Assembly: GCF_000761485.1 (NCBI RefSeq)
Contig: NZ_JPMX01000091.1
Span: 41,234-105,233 of the forward strand
Reading direction: 5' to 3'
DNA from: Modestobacter caceresii
GTDB lineage: Bacteria > Actinomycetota > Actinomycetes > Mycobacteriales > Geodermatophilaceae
DNA: 64,000 bases
Each line of letters opens with the position of its first letter. The stretch's first letter is position 1. Positions 1-7,497 of the stretch are shown piece after piece. The position numbers and the translations under genes were made by a program. The notes under the pieces were generated by a model. The model was not told where the DNA came from. It searched no databases and saw only the letters and a list, made by a program, of their open reading frames with translations.

Positions 1-615
1 CGCGCGGGTGATCGCCTGCCGGATCCACCACGTCGCGTACGTGGAGAACTTGAAGCCCTTGGTGTAGTCGAACTTCTCCACCGCGCGGATGAGCCCGAGG
101 TTGCCCTCCTGGATCAGGTCCAGGAAGGCCATCCCGCGACCGGTGTAGCGCTTGGCCAGGGAGACCACGAGACGGAGGTTGGCCTCCAGCAGGTGGTCCT
201 TGGCGCGCTCACCGTCCCGGACGATCCAGGTCAGGTCGCGCCGCAACTGGGTGGCGAGCTTCCCGCCGCCCTCGATCGCCTCGTGCAGCTTGTGGCCGGC
301 GTAGAGGCCTGCCTCGATCCGGCGGGCGAGGTCGACCTCCTCCTCGGCGGTCAGCAGCTTCACGCGGCCGATGAGCTTGAGGTACGCGCGGACGGAGTCG
401 GTGGACGCGGTGAGCTCGGCGTCCTTGCGCGCCTGCCGGAGGGCGAGGGTGTCCTCCTCGTCGTCCCACTCGGACGCGGCGGCGGCGGCGCCGCCGTCGG
501 TGTCCTCGGCGACCTCCTCCTCGGCCGGCGCGGCCGTGGTGATCACGTCGGCAGCCGTCATGGGCGGCGGGACCTCGGCAGGTGCGGCCGGGTCCTTGAT
601 GTCAGCAATGCTCAT
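1..615 (-). CDS. sigA: principal-type RNA polymerase sigma-70 factor, 5' part
   Basis: This is the first 205 codons of a group 1/2 sigma-70 factor, which directs core RNA polymerase to promoters; the rest lies beyond the left edge. After an acidic, alanine-rich leader (residues 1-75), region 1.2 starts near [11 protein letters not shown] (74-84). It continues through [17 protein letters not shown], and region 2 includes [12 protein letters not shown] (146-157), [15 protein letters not shown] (161-175) and the promoter-melting segment [17 protein letters not shown] (186-202). These are hallmark housekeeping-sigma sequences. The leader is short compared with HrdB of Streptomyces, so a SigB-type group 2 factor remains possible. 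The ATG is at 615. A SigA-like promoter and two small hairpins lie upstream, suggesting a structured 5' leader. Confidence 0.93.
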   Translation of the reverse strand, partial: MSIADIKDPAAPAEVPPPMTAADVITTAAPAEEEVAEDTDGGAAAAASEWDDEEDTLALRQARKDAELTASTDSVRAYLKLIGRVKLLTAEEEVDLARRIEAGLYAGHKLHEAIEGGGKLATQLRRDLTWIVRDGERAKDHLLEANLRLVVSLAKRYTGRGMAFLDLIQEGNLGLIRAVEKFDYTKGFKFSTYATWWIRQAITRA

Positions 616-630
616 GTTCGCCTTTCCTGA

Positions 631-648
631 CGATGCCAGTCGGCATCG
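631..648 (-). promoter_or_regulatory. inverted repeat just upstream of the sigma factor start
   Basis: CGATGCC (631-637) and GGCATCG (642-648) form a perfect 7-bp stem with a 4-base loop, 15 bases upstream of the sigma factor ATG. In RNA it could sit over the ribosome binding region; as DNA it could be an operator. Confidence 0.4.
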
Positions 649-774
649 CACACCGGGGACGGGTGGCGGAGAGGCCGTGGGGTGAGGTGCAGGGCTGGCA
701 CCGGCACCTGTCAGCGGCCTGGGCGACTGCCTGGCGCAGCAGCCGGTCGCCCGGGCCGCCAACGGATCAACGCC

Positions 775-802
775 ATGGTAGGCGCAGGTGCGGAGGGAGC
801 AA
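775..802 (-). promoter_or_regulatory. candidate sigma-70 promoter for the sigma factor gene
   Basis: On the minus strand, TTGCTC (797-802) and TACCAT (775-780) are separated by 16 bases, a fair match to -35/-10 elements of the vegetative actinobacterial sigma factor. It would give a leader of about 150 bases before the ATG at 615. Confidence 0.45.
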
Positions 803-943
803 CCCTCGCCCGAGGGATGAGGCCCCTCCGCCGGTGTGCTCTCCCCCGCCGTGCGCACGCCCGTTTGGCCTCGCGGCCCCGGTGGGAAGGGGTGAACGGA
901 GCCGTCCACGTCGAACGAATGCGTCCCCGAGGAGAGTCCCGCC

Positions 944-1462
944 ATGCTGTCGTCCCACGGGAAGTCGATCGCCAGCGCACCTGTGTTGGGTCTCACCACG
1001 GCCCTCCTGCTCACCCTGTCGGGCTGCGGCGGAGACGAGGGCGACGGCGAGCTCGCCGTCGGGCAGACCGAGGTCTCCGACATCAGGGGCGAGGACGACC
1101 TCACCGACCCCTACAACGGCGAGTACGACGAGGCCTTCGAGGACGACCTCGACGTCTACGCGGGCACCGAGGTGACCGTGCGCGGCGTGGTCGAGGAGGT
1201 GCTGACCTCCTCGGCCTTCACCCTCGTCGGCCCGGAGGGCATCTCGGTGGAACCGCTCCTGGTGGTGGCCGCCGAGGGAGTCGAGGAGCTCACCTCCGGG
1301 ACGCCGGTCACCGTGGCCGCCACCGTCGGCCGGGAGTTCGAGGTGACCGAGGTGGAGACCGAGCTCGGTGTCGACCTCGAGGACGCGGAGTTCGAGCAGT
1401 GGCAGGGCGAGGAGTACCTCGCGGCCACGATCGTCGAGCAGTCGGCCGACGCAGGTCAGTAG
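944..1462 (+). CDS. small acidic lipoprotein of unknown function
   Basis: A 172-residue exported lipoprotein. A signal peptide with hydrophobic core is followed by a lipobox ending in LSGC, so Cys near residue 28 would be lipid-anchored on the outer face of the membrane. The mature part is strongly acidic. It has a short domain containing [20 protein letters not shown] and [15 protein letters not shown], which looks like an OB-fold-type beta barrel of the kind seen in small nucleic-acid- or ligand-binding lipoproteins. This fold assignment is inference. The ATG at 944 follows a GAGGAGAG ribosome binding site. It stands alone, convergent with the DUF202 pair. Confidence 0.8.
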   Translation: MLSSHGKSIASAPVLGLTTALLLTLSGCGGDEGDGELAVGQTEVSDIRGEDDLTDPYNGEYDEAFEDDLDVYAGTEVTVRGVVEEVLTSSAFTLVGPEGISVEPLLVVAAEGVEELTSGTPVTVAATVGREFEVTEVETELGVDLEDAEFEQWQGEEYLAATIVEQSADAGQ

Positions 1463-1476
1463 CGGCGCCCCGCCGG

Positions 1477-1821
1477 TCAGCGGAGCAGGACGAAGGCCAG
1501 CGCCAGCAGCGCCACCAGCAGGCCGACGCCGGCCAGCGTGGCGATGGGCGCACCGGCCGAGCGGACGGCGACGAGGTCCCCCCGCGCGCTGAGCGACTCG
1601 TGGACCGCGCGGTACCTGCGGCGGGACACCACCAGGACGACCACCGCACCGACCACGCCCAGCACGGCGACCACGAGGGAACCCGCGCCGAACACGGGGA
1701 CGGCCAGCCGCCCGGCGACGAGCGCCCCGATCGCCATGGCCAACGCGGTCCGCTGCCAGGCCAACGCCGTCCGCTCGGCCTGGAGTCCGAGGTCGAAGAC
1801 GGCGTCGGGGCGGTCCGTCAC
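1477..1821 (-). CDS. DUF202 family membrane protein (second of pair)
   Basis: A 114-residue integral membrane protein of the DUF202/YidH-like family. The N-terminal signature QAERTALAWQRTALAM is typical of DUF202. Three hydrophobic segments follow. The GTG start at 1821 overlaps the stop of the upstream DUF202 gene by four bases (GTGA), so the two are translated together. Starts further upstream would run through the neighbouring gene and are rejected. The family's biochemical role is not known. The gene converges on the lipoprotein gene with a 14-base gap. Confidence 0.82.
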   Translation of the reverse strand: MTDRPDAVFDLGLQAERTALAWQRTALAMAIGALVAGRLAVPVFGAGSLVVAVLGVVGAVVVLVVSRRRYRAVHESLSARGDLVAVRSAGAPIATLAGVGLLVALLALAFVLLR

Positions 1822-2216
1822 CGCAGCAGCAGGCCCACGAGGACCAGCAGGCCCGCCACGGTGGTGCCCACCGCCAGCAGCAGGCCCAACCGTGGTGAGG
1901 GCAGCGGACGCCCCTGCCGCAGCGCCCGCTCGGTGGCGGCCCAGCCGAGCCACGCCTGGGCGGGGGCGAGCAGGCCGAGCACGATGAAGACCAGCGCGCC
2001 GGCCAGCCGCAGACCGTCGGCGATGGGCAGGTCCAGCGCCTCCAGGGCGACCCCGGCGGCCACCAGCGCCAGCGACGTCCGGATCCAGGCCAGGAACGTG
2101 CGCTCGTTCGCCAGGCTGAACCTGGGGTCCGGTTCCCGCCCCGCCCGGTAGACCCGCCTCGGGAACCGGCGGTCGGTGGGCGCCTCGTCCGGCACGTCCT
2201 CGACCCCCTCGTCCAC
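1818..2216 (-). CDS. DUF202/YidH family membrane protein (first of pair)
   Basis: A 132-residue protein with a hydrophilic N-terminus followed by the DUF202 signature FSLANERTFLAWIRTSLAL (about 33-51) and three predicted membrane spans. It is the YidH-like member of a two-gene unit; its stop overlaps the GTG of the second DUF202 gene. YidH/YidG-type pairs are widespread in actinobacteria, suggesting a heteromeric membrane complex, but function is unassigned. The promoter is presumably in the 2217-2300 part of the divergent gap. Confidence 0.85.
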   Translation of the reverse strand: MDEGVEDVPDEAPTDRRFPRRVYRAGREPDPRFSLANERTFLAWIRTSLALVAAGVALEALDLPIADGLRLAGALVFIVLGLLAPAQAWLGWAATERALRQGRPLPSPRLGLLLAVGTTVAGLLVLVGLLLR

Positions 2217-2305
2217 GGCAGGTCAGGGCGCCCGCTCCCGCCGATGCTCGCATGACGACCGCCGGCGTCCGGGCCACCGCACCGGTGATCGACTCCCCGG
2301 ATGGG

Positions 2306-2335
2306 TTGTGTCGCAGGCCACACGGCCACTACGCT
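2306..2335 (+). promoter_or_regulatory. candidate promoter of the homogentisate operon
   Basis: TTGTGT (2306-2311) and TACGCT (2330-2335) are separated by 18 bases, a plausible sigma-70 promoter reading toward the MBL-fold gene. The inverted repeat at 2353-2375 begins about 18 bases after the -10 element. Confidence 0.4.
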
Positions 2336-2352
2336 GAGCCGGTAAGAGAACG

Positions 2353-2375
2353 CACCGCTCGATATGCGAGCGGTG
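2353..2375. promoter_or_regulatory. 9-bp-arm inverted repeat, candidate operator of the homogentisate operon
   Basis: CACCGCTCG (2353-2361) and CGAGCGGTG (2367-2375) are perfect inverted arms around the AT-rich spacer ATATG. It lies between the candidate promoter and the first ATG (2399), where repressor binding would block transcription. The IclR gene at the end of the same operon is the obvious candidate ligand, by inference. Confidence 0.5.
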
Positions 2376-2398
2376 GTCGATCCTGCACGGGAGCCCTC

Positions 2399-3361
2399 AT
2401 GGCAGCGAAGCCCTTCGCCTCATCCGCCGACCTCGGCGTCAAGGAGCAGACCCTGGAGGTGCTCGCCGACGGGGTGTACGCGCTCACCGCCGAGGGCGAC
2501 CCGAACCTCGGCGCCATCGAGGGCGAGGACTTCCTCGTCTGCTTCGAGGCGCTGGCCACCCCGGTCGCCGCCCGCCGTTGGCTGGCCAAGCTCCGCGAAC
2601 ACACCGACAAGCCGGTGCGGTACCTGGTGCTCAGCCACTACCACGCCGTGCGGGTGCTCGGGGCCAGCGCGTTCGACGCCGAGGCCATCATCAGCTCCGA
2701 GCAGACCAAGGGCCTGATCGCCGAGCGCGGACAGCAGGACTGGGAGAGCGAGTACGGCCGGATGCCGCGGCTGTTCGAGGAGCCCGAGTCGATCCCCGGG
2801 CTCACCTGGCCGACGATGACGTTCCGCGACAAGCTGACGATCGAGCTCGGCGGCGACCGCGGCGAGCTGGTGCTGGAGCACCTGGGCCGCGGGCACACCG
2901 AGGGCGACATCGTGGCCTGGCTGCCGAAGACGAAGGTGCTCTTCGCCGGCGACCTCGTGGAGTCCCAGGCCGCCCTCTACACCGGCGACGCCTTCCACTT
3001 CGACTGGGCCACCGGCACCCTCGACCGGATCAAGGCCCTCGGTGCCGAGCAGCTCATCGGTGGCCGGGGTGCCATCGCCCGCGGCCGCGACGAGGTGGAC
3101 GCCGCGATCGAGCAGACCCGCGCCTTCCTCACCACGATGCACGAGACGGTCGGCACCGCGCACCGCGCCGGGGGCACGCTCAAGGAGGCCTTCGAGGCCA
3201 CCCACGCGGCCCTGGCGCCCAAGTTCGGGCACTGGCCGATCTTCGAGCACTGCCTGCCCTTCGACGTGCAGCGGCTGTGGGACGAGTTCAGCGGCATCGA
3301 GCGCCCGGTGATCTGGACCGCCGAGCGCGACCGCCAGGTGTGGGACGAGCTGCAGGGCTGA
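2399..3361 (+). CDS. MBL-fold hydrolase-like protein with degenerate zinc motif
   Basis: A 320-residue protein of the metallo-beta-lactamase fold. The usual HxHxDH motif reads HYHAVR (80-85): the first two histidines are kept, but the Asp and third His that bind the second metal are Val84 and Arg85. A later histidine in GRGHTEGD (H166) and the bridging Asp in FAGDLVE (D185) are present, so a single-metal or altered site is likely. The C-terminal 120 residues are helical. The ATG at 2399 is preceded by GGGAG. It is the first gene of the homogentisate operon, 7 bases before the FAD monooxygenase. It may handle an intermediate or thioester of this pathway; no function is proven. Confidence 0.85.
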   Translation: MAAKPFASSADLGVKEQTLEVLADGVYALTAEGDPNLGAIEGEDFLVCFEALATPVAARRWLAKLREHTDKPVRYLVLSHYHAVRVLGASAFDAEAIISSEQTKGLIAERGQQDWESEYGRMPRLFEEPESIPGLTWPTMTFRDKLTIELGGDRGELVLEHLGRGHTEGDIVAWLPKTKVLFAGDLVESQAALYTGDAFHFDWATGTLDRIKALGAEQLIGGRGAIARGRDEVDAAIEQTRAFLTTMHETVGTAHRAGGTLKEAFEATHAALAPKFGHWPIFEHCLPFDVQRLWDEFSGIERPVIWTAERDRQVWDELQG

Positions 3362-3368
3362 TCCGGCG

Positions 3369-4973
3369 ATGACCTCGAGCGCGATGACCTCCTCCGACAG
3401 CCCAGCGCCGGTCGTCGTCATCGGGTGCGGCCCGGTCGGCCAGACCACGGCCCTGCTGCTGGCGCGCTGGGGTCTCCCGGTGGTCGTGCTCGACGGCCGT
3501 CCCGCGCGGGACCTGGTCGGCAGCAAGGCGATCTGCCAGCAGCGCGACGTCCTCGACGTCTGGGACTCCGTCGGCGTCGGGGCCGAGATCGCCCGCCGCG
3601 GCGTCACCTGGACCACCGCGCGCACCTTCCACCGGGACGCCGAGCTGTTCAGCTTCGAGTTCGTGGACCGCGGGCAGTCCCCGTTCCCGCCCTTCGTGAA
3701 CGTCTCGCAGTGCCTCACCGAGGAGCTGCTCGACTCCGCGATCGACGCCCAGCCGCTGATCGAGGTGCGCTGGGGCCACGAGGTCACCGGCATCGAGCAG
3801 GACGACGCCGGGGTGTCGGTCTCCTGCGCCGACGGGACGACCGTCGCCGGCAGCTACGCGGCCGCCTGCGCCGGCCCGCGGGCCGACGTCGTCCGCACCG
3901 CCCTGGGGCTGACCTTCGAGGGGCAGACCTTCGGCGACCAGTTCCTCATCTGCGACATCCGCACCGACCTGCCCGGCTGGGAGACCGAACGGCGCTTCTA
4001 CTTCCACCCGGAGTGGAACCCCGGCCGCCAGGTGCTGATCCACCCCTGTCCGGACTCCACGTTCCGGATCGACTGGCAGGTGCCGCCGGAGTTCGACCTC
4101 GCCGCCGAGGAGGCCTCCGGCGGGCTGGACCGGCGGATCCGCCAGGTCATCGGCGAGCGGCCCTACGAGGTCGTCTGGAAGTCGGTCTACCGGTTCCACT
4201 CCCGGGTGGTCGACCGGATGCGGGTCGGCCGCGTCCTCGTCGCCGGGGACGCTGCCCACCTGGTCTCCCCGTTCGGCGCCCGCGGCCTGAACTCCGGGGT
4301 GCTGGACGCGGAGAACGCGGCCTGGAAGCTCGCCTTCGTGCTGCGCGGCTGGGCACCGGAGACGCTGCTGGACAGCTACCACGACGAACGGCACGCCGCG
4401 GCCGTGGAGAACCTCGACGTCACCGGGGCCACGATGCGCTTCCTGGTGCCGGGCACGCCGGCGGAGGCCGCGCACCGGCTGGAGGTGCTGGAACGCGCCA
4501 CCACCGATCCCGCGGCCCGGGCGGAGGTCGACTCCGGCCGGCTGGCGGAGCCGTTCTGGTACGTCGACTCCCCGCTCACCACCCCCGACGAACGGCGCCC
4601 CTTCCCCGGTCGGCCGGCGCGCGGCGACGTCCCGGTACCGGCGCCCGGCGTGCTGGCGCCCGACGCCCCGGTCACCGTCCCCGGGCGGCCGGATGTCGTC
4701 CGGCTGCGGCAGCTGGCCCGGGCCGGGGTGACCGTCCTCGTCGGGGACGACGCCGCCCTGCCCGACGCGCTCCCCGGCGACCTGCCGGTCGCGGTGCACC
4801 GGGTCAGCGACCTGGACGCCGGCTCCACCCTGCGCGAGGCGCTGGGCGTCCGCCCCGACGAGACCTGGGTGCTCCGCCCCGACGCCCACGTCGCCGCCGT
4901 CCTCACCCGCCCCGCCGACGTCGCCCCCGCGGTGGCCCGCCTGCTCGCCCGTCCCGTTCCTGCTCCCGTCTGA
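3369..4973 (+). CDS. class A FAD-dependent aromatic monooxygenase
   Basis: A 534-residue flavoprotein hydroxylase of the PHBH/MhpA type. The N-terminal dinucleotide fold shows VVVIGCGPVGQTTALLLARWG (GxGxxG near 19-24). The second FAD motif GDAAHLVSPFGARGLNSG appears around residues 294-311, and a thioredoxin-like tail follows. Such enzymes use NAD(P)H and O2 to add a ring hydroxyl. Next to homogentisate dioxygenase, the likely reaction is conversion of 3- or 4-hydroxyphenylacetate to homogentisate; this is inference from context. No 4-hydroxyphenylpyruvate dioxygenase is nearby. The start chosen is the ATG at 3369; a second in-frame ATG lies five codons later. A palindrome separates it from hmgA. 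Confidence 0.9.
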   Translation: MTSSAMTSSDSPAPVVVIGCGPVGQTTALLLARWGLPVVVLDGRPARDLVGSKAICQQRDVLDVWDSVGVGAEIARRGVTWTTARTFHRDAELFSFEFVDRGQSPFPPFVNVSQCLTEELLDSAIDAQPLIEVRWGHEVTGIEQDDAGVSVSCADGTTVAGSYAAACAGPRADVVRTALGLTFEGQTFGDQFLICDIRTDLPGWETERRFYFHPEWNPGRQVLIHPCPDSTFRIDWQVPPEFDLAAEEASGGLDRRIRQVIGERPYEVVWKSVYRFHSRVVDRMRVGRVLVAGDAAHLVSPFGARGLNSGVLDAENAAWKLAFVLRGWAPETLLDSYHDERHAAAVENLDVTGATMRFLVPGTPAEAAHRLEVLERATTDPAARAEVDSGRLAEPFWYVDSPLTTPDERRPFPGRPARGDVPVPAPGVLAPDAPVTVPGRPDVVRLRQLARAGVTVLVGDDAALPDALPGDLPVAVHRVSDLDAGSTLREALGVRPDETWVLRPDAHVAAVLTRPADVAPAVARLLARPVPAPV

Positions 4974-4986
4974 CGACCCACCCCCT

Positions 4987-5012
4987 CCCACCAAAATGGC
5001 CATTTTGGTGGG
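4987..5012. repeat. 26-bp perfect AT-rich palindrome between monooxygenase and hmgA
   Basis: The 13-base arm CCCACCAAAATGG (4987-4999) is followed immediately by its exact reverse complement (5000-5012) with no spacer. The core AAAATGGCCATTTT stands out in this very GC-rich DNA. It sits 14 bases after the monooxygenase stop and 24 bases before the hmgA ATG. Lack of a loop argues for a protein-binding site over a classical terminator, although the RNA could still fold. Confidence 0.8.
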
Positions 5013-5036
5013 GACCAGCCCCGAAGGAGAGCCCCG

Positions 5037-6242
5037 ATGGCGTTCTACCGGCAGGTGGGCAGCGTCCCGCCCAAGCGGCACACCCAGCACCGTCGCCCCG
5101 ACGGCGGCCTGTACTCCGAGGAGCTGATCGGCGAGGAGGGCTTCTCCTCCGACTCCGCGCTGCTCTACCACTCCGGCATCCCGTCGGCACTGGTCGACGC
5201 CCGCCCGTGGGAGCTGCCCGACCAGACGCTGACCCCCAACGCCCCGCTGGTGCCCCGGCACCTGAAGCTGCACGACCTGTTCCCCGGCGAGGAGCACAAG
5301 GCCACCGACGCGGTCACCGGGCGCCGACTGGTGCTGGGCAACGCCGACGTGCGGATCTCCTACGCCGTCTCCTCACTGACCAGCCCGTACTACCGCAACG
5401 CCACCGGCGACGAGTGCGTCTACGTGGAGCGCGGGTCGGCGACGCTGGAGACCTCCTTCGGCGCGCTCGAGGTCGGCCAGGGCGACTACGTGATCATCCC
5501 GCGGACGACGACGCACCGGTGGGTCCCGACCGGGACGGAGCCGCTGCGGACCTACGCCATCGAGGCGAACTCGCACATCGCCCCGCCCAAGCGCTACCTG
5601 TCCCGGTACGGGCAGTTCCTGGAGCACGCCCCGTTCTGCGAGCGAGACCTCCGCGGCCCCACCGAGCCGCTGCTGGGCGAGGGCACCGACGTCGAGGTGT
5701 ACGTCAAGCACCGCGGCAACGGCCCGGGTGGGCTGGCCGGCACGGTGCACGTGACCCCGGAGCACCCCTTCGACGTCGTGGGCTGGGACGGCTGCCTCTA
5801 CCCGTACGCCTTCAACATCGCCGACTACGAGCCGATCACCGGCCGGGTGCACCAGCCGCCGCCGGTGCACCAGGTGTTCGAGGGCAACAACTTCGTGATC
5901 TGCAACTTCGTGCCCCGCAAGGTCGACTACCACCCGCTCGCGGTGCCGGTGCCCTACTACCACTCGAACGTCGACTCCGACGAGATCATGTTCTACGTCG
6001 ACGGCGACTACGAGGCCCGGAAGGGCTCCGGGATCGGCAAGGGCTCGATCTCCGTGCACCCCGGCGGGCACAGCCACGGCCCGCAGCCGGGCGCGGTGGA
6101 GCGCTCACTCGGCGCCGAGTACTTCGACGAGACCGCCGTCATGGTCGACACCTTCCGGCCGCTGGACCTCGGTGAGGCCGGCGTCGCCTCCGACGACGGC
6201 AAGTACGCCTGGTCCTGGTCCGGCCGCGGGCCCTCAGCATGA
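5037..6242 (+). CDS. hmgA: homogentisate 1,2-dioxygenase
   Basis: A 401-residue non-haem Fe(II) dioxygenase that opens the ring of homogentisate to maleylacetoacetate in the cytoplasm. The cupin core is clear: an N-terminal barrel with TGDECVYVERG and PRTTTHRW, and a C-terminal barrel with YYHSNVDSDE (307-316) and HPGGHSHGPQPG (341-352), which carry the His/Glu/His iron ligands of the family. Length is slightly below the 430-450 of animal and proteobacterial enzymes but usual for actinobacteria. The ATG at 5037 follows a GAAGGAGAG ribosome binding site. Its stop overlaps the start of fahA by four bases (ATGA). Confidence 0.95.
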   Translation: MAFYRQVGSVPPKRHTQHRRPDGGLYSEELIGEEGFSSDSALLYHSGIPSALVDARPWELPDQTLTPNAPLVPRHLKLHDLFPGEEHKATDAVTGRRLVLGNADVRISYAVSSLTSPYYRNATGDECVYVERGSATLETSFGALEVGQGDYVIIPRTTTHRWVPTGTEPLRTYAIEANSHIAPPKRYLSRYGQFLEHAPFCERDLRGPTEPLLGEGTDVEVYVKHRGNGPGGLAGTVHVTPEHPFDVVGWDGCLYPYAFNIADYEPITGRVHQPPPVHQVFEGNNFVICNFVPRKVDYHPLAVPVPYYHSNVDSDEIMFYVDGDYEARKGSGIGKGSISVHPGGHSHGPQPGAVERSLGAEYFDETAVMVDTFRPLDLGEAGVASDDGKYAWSWSGRGPSA

Positions 6243-7450
6243 CCGCACCAGGCGTGACGGGCAGCTGGCTCGAGCTGCCCGCCGACACCGGCTACGGGCT
6301 GGCCAACCTGCCCCACGGCGTCTTCTCCACCCCGGGCACCGCCCCCCGCACCGGGATCGCGATCGGTGACCAGGTGCTGGACCTCGCCGCGGCCACCGGT
6401 GACGACGTACACGCCACCGGCACCCTCAACGCCTGGCTGGCGCGGGGGCCGGAGGCGTGGGCGGCGCTGCGCGCCCAGCTCGTCGACTGGTTCACCGACT
6501 CCTCGCACCGCGCCGAGGTGGAGCCGCACCTGGTGCCGCGGGCCGAGGTGACGATGCACCTGCCGATCGAGGTCGCCGACTACGTCGACTTCTACAGCTC
6601 CCAGCACCACGCGGAGAACCTCGGGAAGATGTTCCGCCCCGACTCCGCGGCGCTGACGCCGAACTGGAAGCACCTGCCCATCGGCTACCACGGCCGGGCC
6701 GGGACCGTGGCCGTCTCCGGCACCCCCGTCGTCCGGCCCTGCGGTCAGCGCAAGGCCCCCACCGACGACGCACCGACCTTCGGGCCCTCCCAGCGGCTGG
6801 ACATCGAGGCCGAGGTCGGGTTCGTCGTCGGCGTCGGCTCGGAGCTCGGCACCGCCGTGCCGGTCGGCCGGTTCGCCGACCACGTGTTCGGGGTGTGCCT
6901 GGTCAACGACTGGTCCTCCCGCGACCTGCAGGCCTGGGAGTACGTGCCGCTGGGTCCGTTCCTCGGCAAGTCCTTCCTCACCTCGGTCTCCCCCTGGGTC
7001 GTGCCGCTGGCTGCCCTCGAGGCGGCCCGGGTCGCCCCGCCGGCCCGCGACCCGCAGCCGCTGCCCTACCTGCGCGACGACGCCGAGCCCTGGGGAATGG
7101 ACATCAGCCTGGAGGTGCGGCTCAACGGCGAGGTGCTGAGCCGGCCACCGTTCGAGCTCATGTACTGGACCCCGGCGCAGCAGCTGGCCCACCTGACCGT
7201 CAACGGGGCGTCGCTGCGCACCGGCGACCTGTTCGCCTCCGGCACGGTGTCCGGCCCCCGCGCCGACCAGCGCGGCTCGTTCATCGAGCTGTCCTGGGGC
7301 GGCAAGGAGCCGATCACCCTCGCCGACGGCTCCACCCGCACCTTCCTCGAGGACGGCGACGAGGTGGTCATCACCGCCAGCGCCCCCGGCCCCGACGGCA
7401 CCCGCATCGCCTTCGGCGAGGTCACCGGCCGGGTCGAACCGGCCCGCTGA
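6239..7450 (+). CDS. fahA: fumarylacetoacetase
   Basis: A 403-residue fumarylacetoacetate hydrolase, the last step of the homogentisate pathway, yielding fumarate and acetoacetate. Family features seen: an N-terminal SH3-like domain, then DYVDFYSSQHHAENLG, the region PIGYHGRAGTV, the metal-binding stretch IEAEVGFVVG, CLVNDWSSRDLQAWE, and PLGPFLGKSF. These hold the Asp/Glu metal ligands and catalytic His/Glu of FAH. Translation is coupled to hmgA (ATGA overlap at 6239-6242). The isomerase that should act between HmgA and FahA is not recognisable in this operon. Confidence 0.95.
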   Translation: MTAPGVTGSWLELPADTGYGLANLPHGVFSTPGTAPRTGIAIGDQVLDLAAATGDDVHATGTLNAWLARGPEAWAALRAQLVDWFTDSSHRAEVEPHLVPRAEVTMHLPIEVADYVDFYSSQHHAENLGKMFRPDSAALTPNWKHLPIGYHGRAGTVAVSGTPVVRPCGQRKAPTDDAPTFGPSQRLDIEAEVGFVVGVGSELGTAVPVGRFADHVFGVCLVNDWSSRDLQAWEYVPLGPFLGKSFLTSVSPWVVPLAALEAARVAPPARDPQPLPYLRDDAEPWGMDISLEVRLNGEVLSRPPFELMYWTPAQQLAHLTVNGASLRTGDLFASGTVSGPRADQRGSFIELSWGGKEPITLADGSTRTFLEDGDEVVITASAPGPDGTRIAFGEVTGRVEPAR

Positions 7451-7497
7451 CCGACCCTGTCCGTCCCCCGCAGCGCCCCCACCACGAGAGGCCGACG

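Larger units (their letters stand above)
616..943. other. gene-free divergent region between sigma factor and lipoprotein
   Basis: No protein gene is supported here. The leftward half holds the sigma factor promoter (775-802) and a leader of about 150 bases with inverted repeats at 631-648 (7-bp arms) and 721-752 (GGGCGAC/GTCGCCC arms). The rightward half precedes the lipoprotein gene. It contains GTTT at 863-866 and GGGAAG at 884-889, 17 bases apart, vaguely like a stress-sigma (SigB/SigF) promoter; this is weak. Confidence 0.5.

Noticed and set aside
682-2151. Long plus-strand frame covering the sigma leader, lipoprotein and DUF202 genes
   Set aside because: The sequence is arginine-rich without homology, while the lipoprotein and DUF202 genes have coherent signal peptides and membrane segments in other frames.
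4997-5036. ATG inside the AT-rich palindrome as an alternative hmgA start
   Set aside because: It is out of frame with hmgA (40 bases apart), and the ATG at 5037 has a good GGAGAG ribosome binding site.
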